In this document: positions 17,603-26,967 of the stretch, piece after piece
Layout: each line of letters opens with the position of its first letter
Numbering within the stretch: the first letter of the stretch is position 1
From: Gemmatimonadaceae bacterium
GTDB taxonomy: Bacteria; Gemmatimonadota; Gemmatimonadetes; Gemmatimonadales; Gemmatimonadaceae
Assembly (NCBI GenBank): GCA_020851455.1
Contig: JADZCT010000029.1
Coordinates: 1 to 64,000 of the forward strand
Direction of reading: 5' to 3'
Length of the DNA stretch: 64,000 nucleotides
Translations under genes and position numbers: made by a program
The notes under the pieces: model-generated
What the model saw: only the letters and a program-made list of their open reading frames with translations
Database searches by the model: none
Told to the model about the DNA's origin: nothing

Positions 17603-18963
17603 GCCGCCGCATCCTGGTCGTTGACGACGAGCAGGGAATCCGCGCGGCCCTCACGCAGTTGCTCGAGTACGAGGGGTACGACACGCGGACCGCTTCGTCC
17701 GGAGCGGAGGGCGTCGCCGCCGCCGCGGAGTGGCATCCGCACCTCATCTTCCTTGACGTGAAGATGGCTGGCATGGACGGGGTCGAAACCCTCAAGCGCC
17801 TGCGCGAGCGCGAGCCGGGGGCCGTTGTGGTGATGATAAGCGGCCACGCGACGATCCAGACCGCCGTCGAGGCAACCCAGCTCGGCGCCTATGACATTCT
17901 GGAGAAGCCGCTCGATACCGACCGGATCCTCGTCACGCTGCGCAATGCGCTGGGGCGCGTGGACCTCGCCGAAGAGAACGCCCGCCTCCGCGAGCGGATC
18001 GAGTCGCGCTATGAGATCGTCGGGAACTCGCCGGCCATTCGCGACTTGCTCATCCAGGTCACGCGCGTGGCGGCAACTCCTGCGCGCGTGCTGATCACCG
18101 GCGAGAACGGCACGGGGAAGGAACTCGTCGCCCGCGCGTTGCACCGCGGGTCGCCGAGGGCGAAGAAGCCGTTCGTCGAGGTGAACTGCGCTGCGATCCC
18201 GGCGGAGTTGATCGAGAGCGAGTTGTTCGGCCACATGAAGGGATCGTTCACTGGCGCGGTGCAGGATCGCGCCGGCAAGTTCGAGCAGGCCGACGGTGGC
18301 ACGCTGTTCCTCGACGAGATCGGCGACATGGCGCCAGCCGCGCAGGCAAAGGTGCTGCGGGTGCTCCAGGAGGGTGATGTCACCCGCATCGGCGGCGCAA
18401 AGCCGAGGCGCGTTGACGTGCGCGTCATCTCGGCGACGAACAAGACGCTCGGCGAAGAGATCGCCGCCGGACGGTTTCGCGAGGACCTGCTTTACCGGCT
18501 CAACGTGGTGATGATTCACGTGCCGCCGCTGCGTGAGCGCCGTGACGACATCCCCCTCCTCGTCCAGCACTTCCTCAGCCAGTTCGCGCGCGAAGGCGGG
18601 GGAGCGCGGGCTACCGTATCGGCCGCGGCGATGGACCGGCTCCGGAACCTGGCATGGCCCGGCAACGTAAGGGAGCTGCGAAACGCAATCGAGCGACTCG
18701 CTATACTTGGGGGGCCGGAGATCAGCGTCGAGGACGTGGATCGCCTCGTGAGCGCGCGCGCCGCCGAGGCGGCGTCGCCGGGGGCTTTCATGTCGGCTCG
18801 CACGTACGAGGAGTTCAAAGACGCAGCCGAGCGCTCGTTCCTCCTTGCGAAACTCCGCGAGAACGAGTGGAACGTCGCCGAGACCGCACGGCTGCTCGAC
18901 ATGCCGAGGTCCAACCTTTACAAGAAGATCGAGCGCCACCAGATGGCGCGGGATGCGCAATGA
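17599..18963 (+). CDS. sigma-54-dependent NtrC-family response regulator
   Basis: Receiver (ILVVDDEQGIRAAL...LIFLDVKMAGMDG), AAA+ (ITGENGTGKELVARALHRGS, GSFTGA, GGTLFLDEIGDM) and Fis-type HTH C-terminus. Confidence 0.95.
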   Translation: MSRRILVVDDEQGIRAALTQLLEYEGYDTRTASSGAEGVAAAAEWHPHLIFLDVKMAGMDGVETLKRLREREPGAVVVMISGHATIQTAVEATQLGAYDILEKPLDTDRILVTLRNALGRVDLAEENARLRERIESRYEIVGNSPAIRDLLIQVTRVAATPARVLITGENGTGKELVARALHRGSPRAKKPFVEVNCAAIPAELIESELFGHMKGSFTGAVQDRAGKFEQADGGTLFLDEIGDMAPAAQAKVLRVLQEGDVTRIGGAKPRRVDVRVISATNKTLGEEIAAGRFREDLLYRLNVVMIHVPPLRERRDDIPLLVQHFLSQFAREGGGARATVSAAAMDRLRNLAWPGNVRELRNAIERLAILGGPEISVEDVDRLVSARAAEAASPGAFMSARTYEEFKDAAERSFLLAKLRENEWNVAETARLLDMPRSNLYKKIERHQMARDAQ

Positions 18964-19400
18964 GTGACCGGGACTGGGATGCAGACCTGAAGAAGATTGA
19001 CCGGGCGATAGAGCGTGCGCCCGATACAGCAGCGCCGCCGGGCAGGCCCGGCGCGACCGGGAAGCCGTCGTCTTCCGGCGGAGCGCCGGTTCAGACGAGC
19101 AACTTCGGCGTGTTCCTGCGTCTTGGCCTCACCGTTGCGCTGGGCATCGGTGTGATCTTCTGGCCTTACAGCGCTCGCTGCGGCGTGGGACTCGCTGGCT
19201 TTCTCGGCGTGGTCGCCGTGCTCACCATCGCCGGCGCGTGGAGCTCCGTCTGGACGTGGCGGCATCGCGCCGCCCGCGGCCACGTCCTGTCGTTACTCAT
19301 CATCCTCTGGGGGCTGCTGCTTGCGTCCATCGAGGTGCTGCCGCGAATTGGCTACGCTGTGGCCACTTCCGCGCATCCGGCAACGTGGATATGCCCATGA
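18960..19400 (+). CDS. hypothetical integral membrane protein
   Basis: MSDRDWDADLKKIDRAIERAP... followed by several TM segments; ATG overlaps the upstream stop. Confidence 0.6.
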   Translation: MSDRDWDADLKKIDRAIERAPDTAAPPGRPGATGKPSSSGGAPVQTSNFGVFLRLGLTVALGIGVIFWPYSARCGVGLAGFLGVVAVLTIAGAWSSVWTWRHRAARGHVLSLLIILWGLLLASIEVLPRIGYAVATSAHPATWICP

Positions 19401-19506
19401 TGGGTGACTGATGCGCGTCGTCCGCTCCGGAGAGGGGGCGGTGGTGAGTCAGATCTCGACGGCGCCGTCGCGCCGGACAACAACTTCCCGTTCACGAGCA
19501 CATGCA

Positions 19507-20982
19507 ATGCAGTTCCTGAATTTCATTTCCGGCGCCTGGGTCGCTCCCGACACTGGCAAGTTTCAGCCCAACGTCAACCCAGCAGACACGCGCGATGTGA
19601 TCGGCGAGTTTCCGCTCTCGGGCGCTGCCGATGTGGCGGCCGCGGTTGGCTCCGCGAAACGCGGATTCGACGCGTGGCGAAGGACACCCGCGCCTGCGCG
19701 CGGCGACGTGCTCCGCCGCGTTGGCGACCTGCTCTCGGCGCGGAAGGAAGCAATAGCCGATCTGATGACCCGCGAGATGGGCAAGCCGCTCGCCGAGACC
19801 CGCGGCGACGTCCAGGAAGGGATAGACACCGCATACTACGCCGCGAGCGAGGGGCGCCGCCTCTTCGGCCATACGGTGCCAAGCGAGCTCGCCAACAAGT
19901 GGGCGATGAGCTTCCGCCGTCCGATCGGCGTGGCCGGACTCGTGACGCCATTCAACTTCCCGCTCGCGATTCCCACGTGGAAGGCCTTCCCGGCGCTGCT
20001 TTGCGGCAACGCGGTAGTGCTCAAGCCTGCCGAAGACGTGCCGCACACGGCAACCGTGCTGGTCGAGATCCTGCTCGAGGCTGGGCTCCCGCCCGAAGCC
20101 ATCCAGCTCGTGCATGGCGACGGCGAAGCCGGCGCCGCGCTCGTCTCGCACCCGGATGTCGCTCTCGTGTCGTTCACCGGCTCGACGGACACCGGCGCGC
20201 TGGTGGGGGAGACATGCGGACGGCTCCACAAACGGCTGTCGCTCGAGATGGGCGGCAAGAACGCCATGATCGTGATGGATGACGCCAACCTGGACCTGGC
20301 GCTCGATGGCGTGCTCTGGGGCGCCTTCGGCACCACCGGGCAGCGATGCACCGCGACCAGCCGGCTCATCGTGCAGGCGGGGGTTCACGACGAATTCGTT
20401 TCGATGGTCGCAAAGCGCGCGGACGCCATGAAGCTCGGCGACGGCCGTACCCGTGGCACCGACGTTGGCCCGCTCGTAAACGCGGCGGCGGTGGAGAAGG
20501 TAGAGCGGTACGTCGCCATCGGGACTGTGGAGTGCGAGCTCAGGGCCGGAGGTGGCCGCGCGACGGGCGGCCTCCTGGATCGCGGCTTCTTCTATCAGCC
20601 GACGATCTACACCGGTGTGAAGCCGGGATCCCGCCTCGAGCAGGAGGAGATCTTCGGCCCCGTGCTGTCCGTGGTTCGCGTCAACGATGCCGAAGAGGCC
20701 TTCGCCGTGAACAACGGCGTGAAGTACGGCCTTTCGTCTTCCATCTACACGAGCGACGTGAACCTGGCCTTCCGCGCCCTCAACGAACTCGACAACGGCA
20801 TCACGTACGTGAACGCTCCCACCATTGGCGCCGAGGCGCACCTGCCGTTCGGCGGCGTGAAGCAGACCGGGAACGGCCATCGCGAGGGCGGCTGGGAAGT
20901 CTACGAGTTCTACTCCGAGACGAAGGTCGGCTACGCGGACTTCAGCGGGCGGCTCCAGCGGGCGCAGATAGACAACTACTGA
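19507..20982 (+). CDS. aldehyde dehydrogenase
   Basis: FNFPLAIPTWKAFPALLCGNAVVLKPAE, FTGSTDTG, LEMGGKNAMIV, GTTGQRCTATSRL (catalytic Cys), EEIFGPVLSVVRV. Confidence 0.95.
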   Translation: MQFLNFISGAWVAPDTGKFQPNVNPADTRDVIGEFPLSGAADVAAAVGSAKRGFDAWRRTPAPARGDVLRRVGDLLSARKEAIADLMTREMGKPLAETRGDVQEGIDTAYYAASEGRRLFGHTVPSELANKWAMSFRRPIGVAGLVTPFNFPLAIPTWKAFPALLCGNAVVLKPAEDVPHTATVLVEILLEAGLPPEAIQLVHGDGEAGAALVSHPDVALVSFTGSTDTGALVGETCGRLHKRLSLEMGGKNAMIVMDDANLDLALDGVLWGAFGTTGQRCTATSRLIVQAGVHDEFVSMVAKRADAMKLGDGRTRGTDVGPLVNAAAVEKVERYVAIGTVECELRAGGGRATGGLLDRGFFYQPTIYTGVKPGSRLEQEEIFGPVLSVVRVNDAEEAFAVNNGVKYGLSSSIYTSDVNLAFRALNELDNGITYVNAPTIGAEAHLPFGGVKQTGNGHREGGWEVYEFYSETKVGYADFSGRLQRAQIDNY

Positions 20983-21062
20983 GCCGTGGGCATGGAACCG
21001 TAGCTCCATGCGGCGCCTGCCGGCACCCCGGCTTGCCGCGCTGGAATAACGCGGTTAAATGA

Positions 21063-21884
21063 TTGACTGTGGAGACGAACTTCGAATCCGCGCCCAAGGC
21101 CGGCCCGGACACCGGCACCACCGGTGCCACGCCCGGTCCAGGAGTTGGATCCAGCGGGCAATCAGGCGTCGCGTTGCCGCGCCGCCGCGTCGCGCGCCGC
21201 GTTGTCCGGGGGCTCTTCGAGTGGGTGAAGTCCGTTTCCCTCGCGCTCTGCCTCTTCGTGCTCCTGCGCGCCTTCCTCCTCGAGGCATTCAAGATCCCCA
21301 GCGGCTCCATGGAAGGAACGCTCCTCGCGGGCGACTTCCTCCTGGTGAACAAGCTCGTCTACGGGGCTGAGGTTCCGTTCATCGGCAAGCACCTCCCTGC
21401 GGTACGCCAGCCTGCGGACGGCGACGTCATCGTCTTCCTCTGGCCGCTCGACCCGACCAAGAACTTCGTGAAACGGCTCGTCGGCGTCCCCGGCGACACG
21501 CTCGCCATGGAGGGTGGCGTGCTGATCCGGAACGGCGTGCGGCAGGTCGAGGAGTACACCCGCCACGTCGAGCCGAACTACGATCCCGTTGGCGACGATT
21601 TCGATTGGCAGCGTGACTTTCTGGTGCCGATCGCAAGGGCATCGCGCGCGTATCATCCGTCGAGGAATAACTGGGGGCCCATCATCGTGCCGCCACACAA
21701 TTACTTCGTCCTCGGCGACAACCGCGACAACTCGCTCGACAGCCGCTACTGGGGCTTCGTGCCCGACACGCTCGTTCGCGGCAGTCCGCTGTTCGTCTAT
21801 TACAGCTACGCGCCCGATACGTCGTCGTCGGTGTCGTGGCTGACACACGTCAGGTGGAAGCGCATCTTCACCAGAGTACGCTAA
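21063..21884 (+). CDS. lepB: signal peptidase I
   Basis: FKIPSGSMEGTLLAGDFLLVNK (Ser), FVKRLVGVPGDTL (Lys), YFVLGDNRDNSLDSRYWGFVP. Confidence 0.95.
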   Translation: MTVETNFESAPKAGPDTGTTGATPGPGVGSSGQSGVALPRRRVARRVVRGLFEWVKSVSLALCLFVLLRAFLLEAFKIPSGSMEGTLLAGDFLLVNKLVYGAEVPFIGKHLPAVRQPADGDVIVFLWPLDPTKNFVKRLVGVPGDTLAMEGGVLIRNGVRQVEEYTRHVEPNYDPVGDDFDWQRDFLVPIARASRAYHPSRNNWGPIIVPPHNYFVLGDNRDNSLDSRYWGFVPDTLVRGSPLFVYYSYAPDTSSSVSWLTHVRWKRIFTRVR

Positions 21885-21896
21885 CCAGCGCGTCCC

Positions 21897-21917
21897 GGCC
21901 GCGCCGCGCCCGCGGCC
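21897..21917 (+). terminator. GC-only hairpin downstream of lepB
   Basis: GGCCGCG-CCGCGCC-CGCGGCC, 7-bp perfect stem 12 nt after the lepB stop, followed by a pyrimidine-rich run. Confidence 0.35.
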
Positions 21918-21953
21918 AGCCCACTCCCCTCTGCCTCCCGACGTTTCCCTCCG

Positions 21954-22811
21954 ATGGCCGGCGCCCAGAACCGACGGTATTCCTTCGAGGATGGCTCACT
22001 CGACCAGTACCTCCGCGACATCAGCCACTACCCGCTGATCACGCGTGAGCAGGAGGTCGAGCTGGCCAAGCGAATCCGCGAGAGCGACCAGGAGGCGCTA
22101 GACACTCTCGTGCGGTCGAACCTCAGGTTCGTCGTGTCCGTGGCCAAGCGATACCAGAACCACGGCGTGTCGCTGAGCGACCTGATCAACGAGGGCAACC
22201 TCGGCCTCATTCGCGCCGCGCACAAGTTCGACGAGACCAAGGGCATCAAGTTCATTTCGTACGCGGTGTGGTGGATCCGGCAGGCAATCCTCCAGGCTTT
22301 GGCGGAACAGAGTCGCATCGTGCGCGTGCCACTCAACCGCGCGGGCACGCTGCACCGCATCGGCAAGCGCGCGAGCGCGCTGCTCCAGGAGCTTGGCCGC
22401 GAAGCAACGCATGCCGAGATTGCCGAAGGCATGGAGATCAGCGAGGAGGAGGTTGCGCGGACGATCTCCATCTCACAGAGCCATGTTTCCCTCGATGCGC
22501 CGGTGGCGCCGGGCGAGGACAACCGCCTGCTCGACTATATCCCGGACGCCGTGAGCCCCGGGCCCGACGAGGAGATGTTCGGCAAGGCGCTGAACCAGTC
22601 CATCAAGGACGCTCTGGGGAAGCTCAAGGAAAGGGAGGCACGCATCCTCCGCCTCTATTTCGGGCTCGACGGAGAGGAGCCGCTGACGCTCGAGGAGATT
22701 GGCGCTACGCTCAACATCACGCGCGAGCGTGTGAGGCAGATCAAGGAGAAGGCGCTTTCCCGGCTGAGGCACGTGTCGCGGGCCCGCGCCCTGGAGAGCT
22801 ACCTCGGCTGA
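21954..22811 (+). CDS. RpoD-family (group 1/2) sigma factor
   Basis: DQYLRDISHYPLITREQEVELAKRI, RFVVSVAKRYQNHGVSLSDLINEGNLGLIRAAHKFDETKGIKFISYAVWWIRQAI, region 4.2 LTLEEIGATLNITRERVRQIKEKALSRLRH. Confidence 0.95.
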   Translation: MAGAQNRRYSFEDGSLDQYLRDISHYPLITREQEVELAKRIRESDQEALDTLVRSNLRFVVSVAKRYQNHGVSLSDLINEGNLGLIRAAHKFDETKGIKFISYAVWWIRQAILQALAEQSRIVRVPLNRAGTLHRIGKRASALLQELGREATHAEIAEGMEISEEEVARTISISQSHVSLDAPVAPGEDNRLLDYIPDAVSPGPDEEMFGKALNQSIKDALGKLKEREARILRLYFGLDGEEPLTLEEIGATLNITRERVRQIKEKALSRLRHVSRARALESYLG

Positions 22812-22877
22812 AGTCCGCCGTGCCGCGCGCGGCTATCTTCCCCTGATGGCAACACCTGAGAGCGGAGGACTGGCCCG

Positions 22878-24239
22878 GTGAAGGTCGCATTCATCACGCT
22901 GGGCTGCGACAAGAACACGGTTGACTCCGAACGGTACCTGGGGATGCTGGTGGAGCAGGGCGCCGTGGCCGTGGATGAGCCGGCCGGCGCCGACGTCGTG
23001 GTCATCAACACCTGCGGGTTCATTGACGCCGCGAAGCGTGAGTCCATTGACGCCATCGTCGCCGCGGCGCGCCTGAAGGAGGCGTCGCAGGTGTCGGCCG
23101 TGGTGGCGGTCGGCTGCATGGTGCAGCGGCACGAGGACGAGCTGCGCGAAGCGCTCCCGGAAGTTGATCTGTTCGTGAAGAACTCCGAATGGGAGCAGCT
23201 TGTCCCGCGGCTCCGCGAACGCGGCCTCCTCGACGGGCCGGAAACACTCCATCCCGGGGTGCGCGCCTACGCGGGCGGCACTCCGCACGTCCGGTACCTG
23301 AAGCTCAGCGAGGGCTGCGACCACGGGTGCGCGTTCTGCGCGATTCCGCTCATGCGCGGGCGGCACCGCTCGTTCGCGCTGGCAGACGTCATTCGCGAGG
23401 CGCAACTGCTCGAACTGCAGGGCGCCCGCGAGCTGAACCTCGTCGCGCAGGATCTGGCGCACTACGGACGCGACAGACGAGACGGCGCGGGGCTCGCCGA
23501 GGCGCTGGAGGCGCTCGCCCGCGAGACCAGCATCCCGTGGATCAGGATGATGTACCTCTACCCGGCCGGCATCACGCCCCGGTTGCTGGAGGTCGTGGCG
23601 CGGGAGCCGCGGATCGTCCCATACCTCGACATGCCGATCCAGCATGCGTCCGACCCGGTGCTCGAGCGGATGCGGAGGCCAGAGCGACGCCGCACCATAC
23701 GCGAGAAGGTGGCGCTCTTCCGCGACGCCGTTCCCGGCGTCGCCCTCCGCACGACGTGCATCGTCGGGTTCCCCGGCGAGACCGACGCCGACTTCCGCAC
23801 CCTTGCCGACTTTCTCGAGGAAGTGCAGTTCGAGCGGGTGGGCATCTTCGCGTACTCAGCGCAAGAGGGAACCCGCGCCGCAGAAATGCCTGACGACGTA
23901 CCTGATTCCATCAAGCGTGAGCGCGTCGAGTCGCTCGAGGAGATCCAGCGCGGGGTTACCGAACTCCGGTACGCCAGCCGGATTGGCTCGCGTGTTGACG
24001 CGCTCGCGTTGAGCGGCGCGACGGCGCGCCTACCGTGGCAGGCCGACGACATTGATGGCACGACGCAACTCGACTGCGTAGCCGCGCCCGGCGCGATCGT
24101 AGAGGTCGAGGTGACTGGCGTGGACGAGTACGACTTTGCCGCGCGCGTCATCGGCGTGCGGAACCAGCCACCGCCCGTCGCGGCCCGTCCCGGCACTCGA
24201 TCGCTGCCTGTCGTATCAATGGGAGCGTTCGGCCGGTGA
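22878..24239 (+). CDS. rimO: ribosomal protein S12 methylthiotransferase RimO
   Basis: MKVAFITLGCDKNTVDSERYLG, INTCGFIDAAKRESID, KLSEGCDHGCAFCAIPLMRGRHRS (CX3CX2C), C-terminal TRAM-like region. Confidence 0.95.
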   Translation: MKVAFITLGCDKNTVDSERYLGMLVEQGAVAVDEPAGADVVVINTCGFIDAAKRESIDAIVAAARLKEASQVSAVVAVGCMVQRHEDELREALPEVDLFVKNSEWEQLVPRLRERGLLDGPETLHPGVRAYAGGTPHVRYLKLSEGCDHGCAFCAIPLMRGRHRSFALADVIREAQLLELQGARELNLVAQDLAHYGRDRRDGAGLAEALEALARETSIPWIRMMYLYPAGITPRLLEVVAREPRIVPYLDMPIQHASDPVLERMRRPERRRTIREKVALFRDAVPGVALRTTCIVGFPGETDADFRTLADFLEEVQFERVGIFAYSAQEGTRAAEMPDDVPDSIKRERVESLEEIQRGVTELRYASRIGSRVDALALSGATARLPWQADDIDGTTQLDCVAAPGAIVEVEVTGVDEYDFAARVIGVRNQPPPVAARPGTRSLPVVSMGAFGR

Positions 24240-25600
24240 CTCGCCGCCATGGCGCCCTGGTCGCAGCCCTCGCCCTCTTCGTTGCGGTGGGATGCGTCAC
24301 GCGCCGGGTGCGCGAGGGTGCCTCGCAGACGCCGATCGTGCTCGCCTCGCCCGCCGCGGCCGACTCCGCCGTGCGAGTGTCCCCCGACTTCCCTCGCGAT
24401 AGCGCTCCTGCGCAGCGGACAGGCCGCGCGATGGACGTGCGCGTTGGCCTCGCCACTGCGGCGCAGCAGGTGCCGCTGACGGCGACGGGTGGCTGGCGCC
24501 TCTACGACGCCGCCGGCGCCGTGCTCATCCGGGGCCGGGCAAAGGAAGTCTGGACCGTGGAACATGACGGACAGCGGCTCCGTGCCCGGTCGGGTGCGGG
24601 GCAGGGCACGCAGTGGGTCTCCGGCCCAGTGACGCTCCGCACGGATGCGGCCGATGCCTTCTGTGTCTTCGCCGAGCGCAGGTACCGCGGCGCGATCCGC
24701 GTGGTGGCCACCGACACCGGGGTCATCGTCGTCAACGTCGTGGATGTGGAGCAGTACCTGCGCGGCGTGGTTCCGCTTGAGATAGGAGTCTCCCGCGATG
24801 GCGCAGACCAGGCGGCCGTAGAGGCGCAGGCCATCGCGGCGCGTAGCTATACCTGGGTCCGGCTTGCCGCCAATGGCGGCGCCGGCGAACTCTACGATGT
24901 GGTCGCAACGGTGAATGGGCAGGTGTACGGGGGCGTGGATGCCGAACGCGACAATACGGACCGGGCAGTGCGCGCGACGGCCGGGCTCGTACTCAGGTAC
25001 GCAGGGCGCGTGGTTGACGCGCCCTATTCGTCCGCATGCGGCGGCGAGACGGCATCGCCGGACGAAGTCTGGCGGAGCGGGTCCACGCCGCCGTACCTCC
25101 GCCGCGTAAGCGATCGTATTCCGGGAACTACCCGCTACTACTGCGACATCGCGCCGCGCTTCTCGTGGACCAGGGAGTTCTCTTCCGGCCAGCTCGACGC
25201 CGCAGTGCGCGCCTACCTTGCGTCGTACGCGCAGGGCGTGCCAACGGGCGGGCCTGGCCGCGTGCTGGCCGTACGGATCGTGTCCCGGACTCCCGGCGGA
25301 CGGGTGGCCAACACGACGTTCGCGACCGAACGCGGATCGTACTCCGTTCGCGGCAACGACATCCGCTACGTCCTACGCGCCGCGGGCGGGGAGATCCTCA
25401 ACAGCACGTACTTCTCCCTCGCCAGCGAATCAGCGCAGGGCGGCGCGTTGAGCCGCATCGTGATCACCGGAAACGGCTACGGGCACGGGGTGGGCATGTG
25501 CCAGTGGGGCGCGATCGGGCGTGCACGGGCAGGGCAGGCTGCCCGCGCGATTCTTGCCGCCTACTACCCCGGCACTTCCGTCGGGCCGGCGACTCTGTGA
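24236..25600 (+). CDS. SpoIID/LytB domain-containing protein
   Basis: VEQYLRGVVPLEIG, EAQAIAARSYTW, YSSACGGETASPDEVW, GNGYGHGVGMCQWGAIGRA. Confidence 0.93.
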   Translation: MTRRHGALVAALALFVAVGCVTRRVREGASQTPIVLASPAAADSAVRVSPDFPRDSAPAQRTGRAMDVRVGLATAAQQVPLTATGGWRLYDAAGAVLIRGRAKEVWTVEHDGQRLRARSGAGQGTQWVSGPVTLRTDAADAFCVFAERRYRGAIRVVATDTGVIVVNVVDVEQYLRGVVPLEIGVSRDGADQAAVEAQAIAARSYTWVRLAANGGAGELYDVVATVNGQVYGGVDAERDNTDRAVRATAGLVLRYAGRVVDAPYSSACGGETASPDEVWRSGSTPPYLRRVSDRIPGTTRYYCDIAPRFSWTREFSSGQLDAAVRAYLASYAQGVPTGGPGRVLAVRIVSRTPGGRVANTTFATERGSYSVRGNDIRYVLRAAGGEILNSTYFSLASESAQGGALSRIVITGNGYGHGVGMCQWGAIGRARAGQAARAILAAYYPGTSVGPATL

Positions 25601-26967
25601 CATCGCCCTCCCGCCGGCGCATCGCCGGCCCGGCCTCGCGCGCGCTGCTCGGTCTCGTCGTCGCCGTCCTCTACATCCCTGCCGGCGGCGATCGCGTAGC
25701 CGGCGCGCAGGCGGCAGGCCGGCGAGCGGAGGTCGCAGCGACTGCCGGGCTCACGGCCGCCGGGCCGGATTCCATCGTCGTTTCGCTGCTCACGATTGGC
25801 CAGGGCGCGGAGCTGTTCGATCGTTTCGGCCACACCTCGATCCGAGTCCGCAACGATGCCGTCGGGCTCGACTCGGCGTGGAACTGGGGGATGTACGACT
25901 TCGAGTCGCCTGGCTTCATCCAGCGCTTCCTCACTGGCGAGACACGCTACTGGATGGCCGGCTTTCCGTCCGGCTTGCTCGTGGCCTACTATCGCCGCGC
26001 CAATCGCGAGGTGCAGGAGCAGGAACTCGCGCTCACCAGCGCGGAGGCCGATTCGCTCCTCCGGTTCCTGCGCTGGAACGCAGAGCCAGCCAACAAGTTC
26101 TACCGGTACGACTACTACCTCGATAACTGCTCGACGCGCGCCCGCGACGCGCTCGACGCCGTCACGGGAGGGGCGTTGCGCGGCGCCATGGCCGGCGCAG
26201 CGAGTGGCGTCACATGGCGGAGCGAAACGCTGCGTCTCGCCGACGCCTTCCCGGCAATCGCGTTCGGCATGACGTTCGCCCTCGGCCCACGCGCCGACGC
26301 CACGCTCACGACATGGGAAGAGGCGTTCGTCCCCATGCGGCTCCGCGATGCGCTCCGGGGCGTTCGCGTTGCGCGTCCGGGTGGCCCGGAGCCCCTCGTC
26401 AGGGTGGAGCACCTGCTGGCGCCGCAGGGGCCGTTCATCGAGGCCGCGGCCCCACCGTCCTACGCGCCGTTCGCCGCGGTCATCGGCCTCGCGATCGGCA
26501 TCGTGCTGCTGGTGCTCCGGCGCACCGGGATCGCGGCGGCCGACATCGCGATAGCCGGATTCGGGTCCGTATGGCACCTGGTGCTTGGAGTGGCGGGGAC
26601 GCTCGTATTGCTCGCCGGGCTGTTTACGCGACACTACTTCATGGGAGCCAACGCAAGCGTGTTGCTTGGCACTCCGGCATCGCTTGCGCTTGCCTGGCTG
26701 TACGCGGCGGCGTGGCGCAAGGGCGCCTCTGCGCGTACCGCCCGAGCGGCAATCGCCCTGGCCGCGCTGGCGGCGGCATGTGCCGTGGCCGCGCTGTTTG
26801 CGCACGCCGTGCCGGGCGCGTCGCCGGGCGACTGGGCGCCAGTTGCGCTCGTGCTGCCGGTGCACCTCGCCCTTGCGGTGGCGCTCGTCTCGGCGAACCG
26901 TGCCCTCATCCCCGCGGTGGCGGCAGGCCGCGCTGCACGGTCAGGCCCCGCTGCTGGGGAGGAATGA
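25597..26967 (+). CDS. DUF4105 (Lnb N-terminal periplasmic-like) membrane protein
   Basis: GQGAELFDRFGHTSIRVRN, WNWGMYDFESPGFIQRFLTG, YDYYLDNCSTRARDALD; C-terminal TM helices. GTG start overlaps the spoIID stop. Confidence 0.82.
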   Translation: MTSPSRRRIAGPASRALLGLVVAVLYIPAGGDRVAGAQAAGRRAEVAATAGLTAAGPDSIVVSLLTIGQGAELFDRFGHTSIRVRNDAVGLDSAWNWGMYDFESPGFIQRFLTGETRYWMAGFPSGLLVAYYRRANREVQEQELALTSAEADSLLRFLRWNAEPANKFYRYDYYLDNCSTRARDALDAVTGGALRGAMAGAASGVTWRSETLRLADAFPAIAFGMTFALGPRADATLTTWEEAFVPMRLRDALRGVRVARPGGPEPLVRVEHLLAPQGPFIEAAAPPSYAPFAAVIGLAIGIVLLVLRRTGIAAADIAIAGFGSVWHLVLGVAGTLVLLAGLFTRHYFMGANASVLLGTPASLALAWLYAAAWRKGASARTARAAIALAALAAACAVAALFAHAVPGASPGDWAPVALVLPVHLALAVALVSANRALIPAVAAGRAARSGPAAGEE

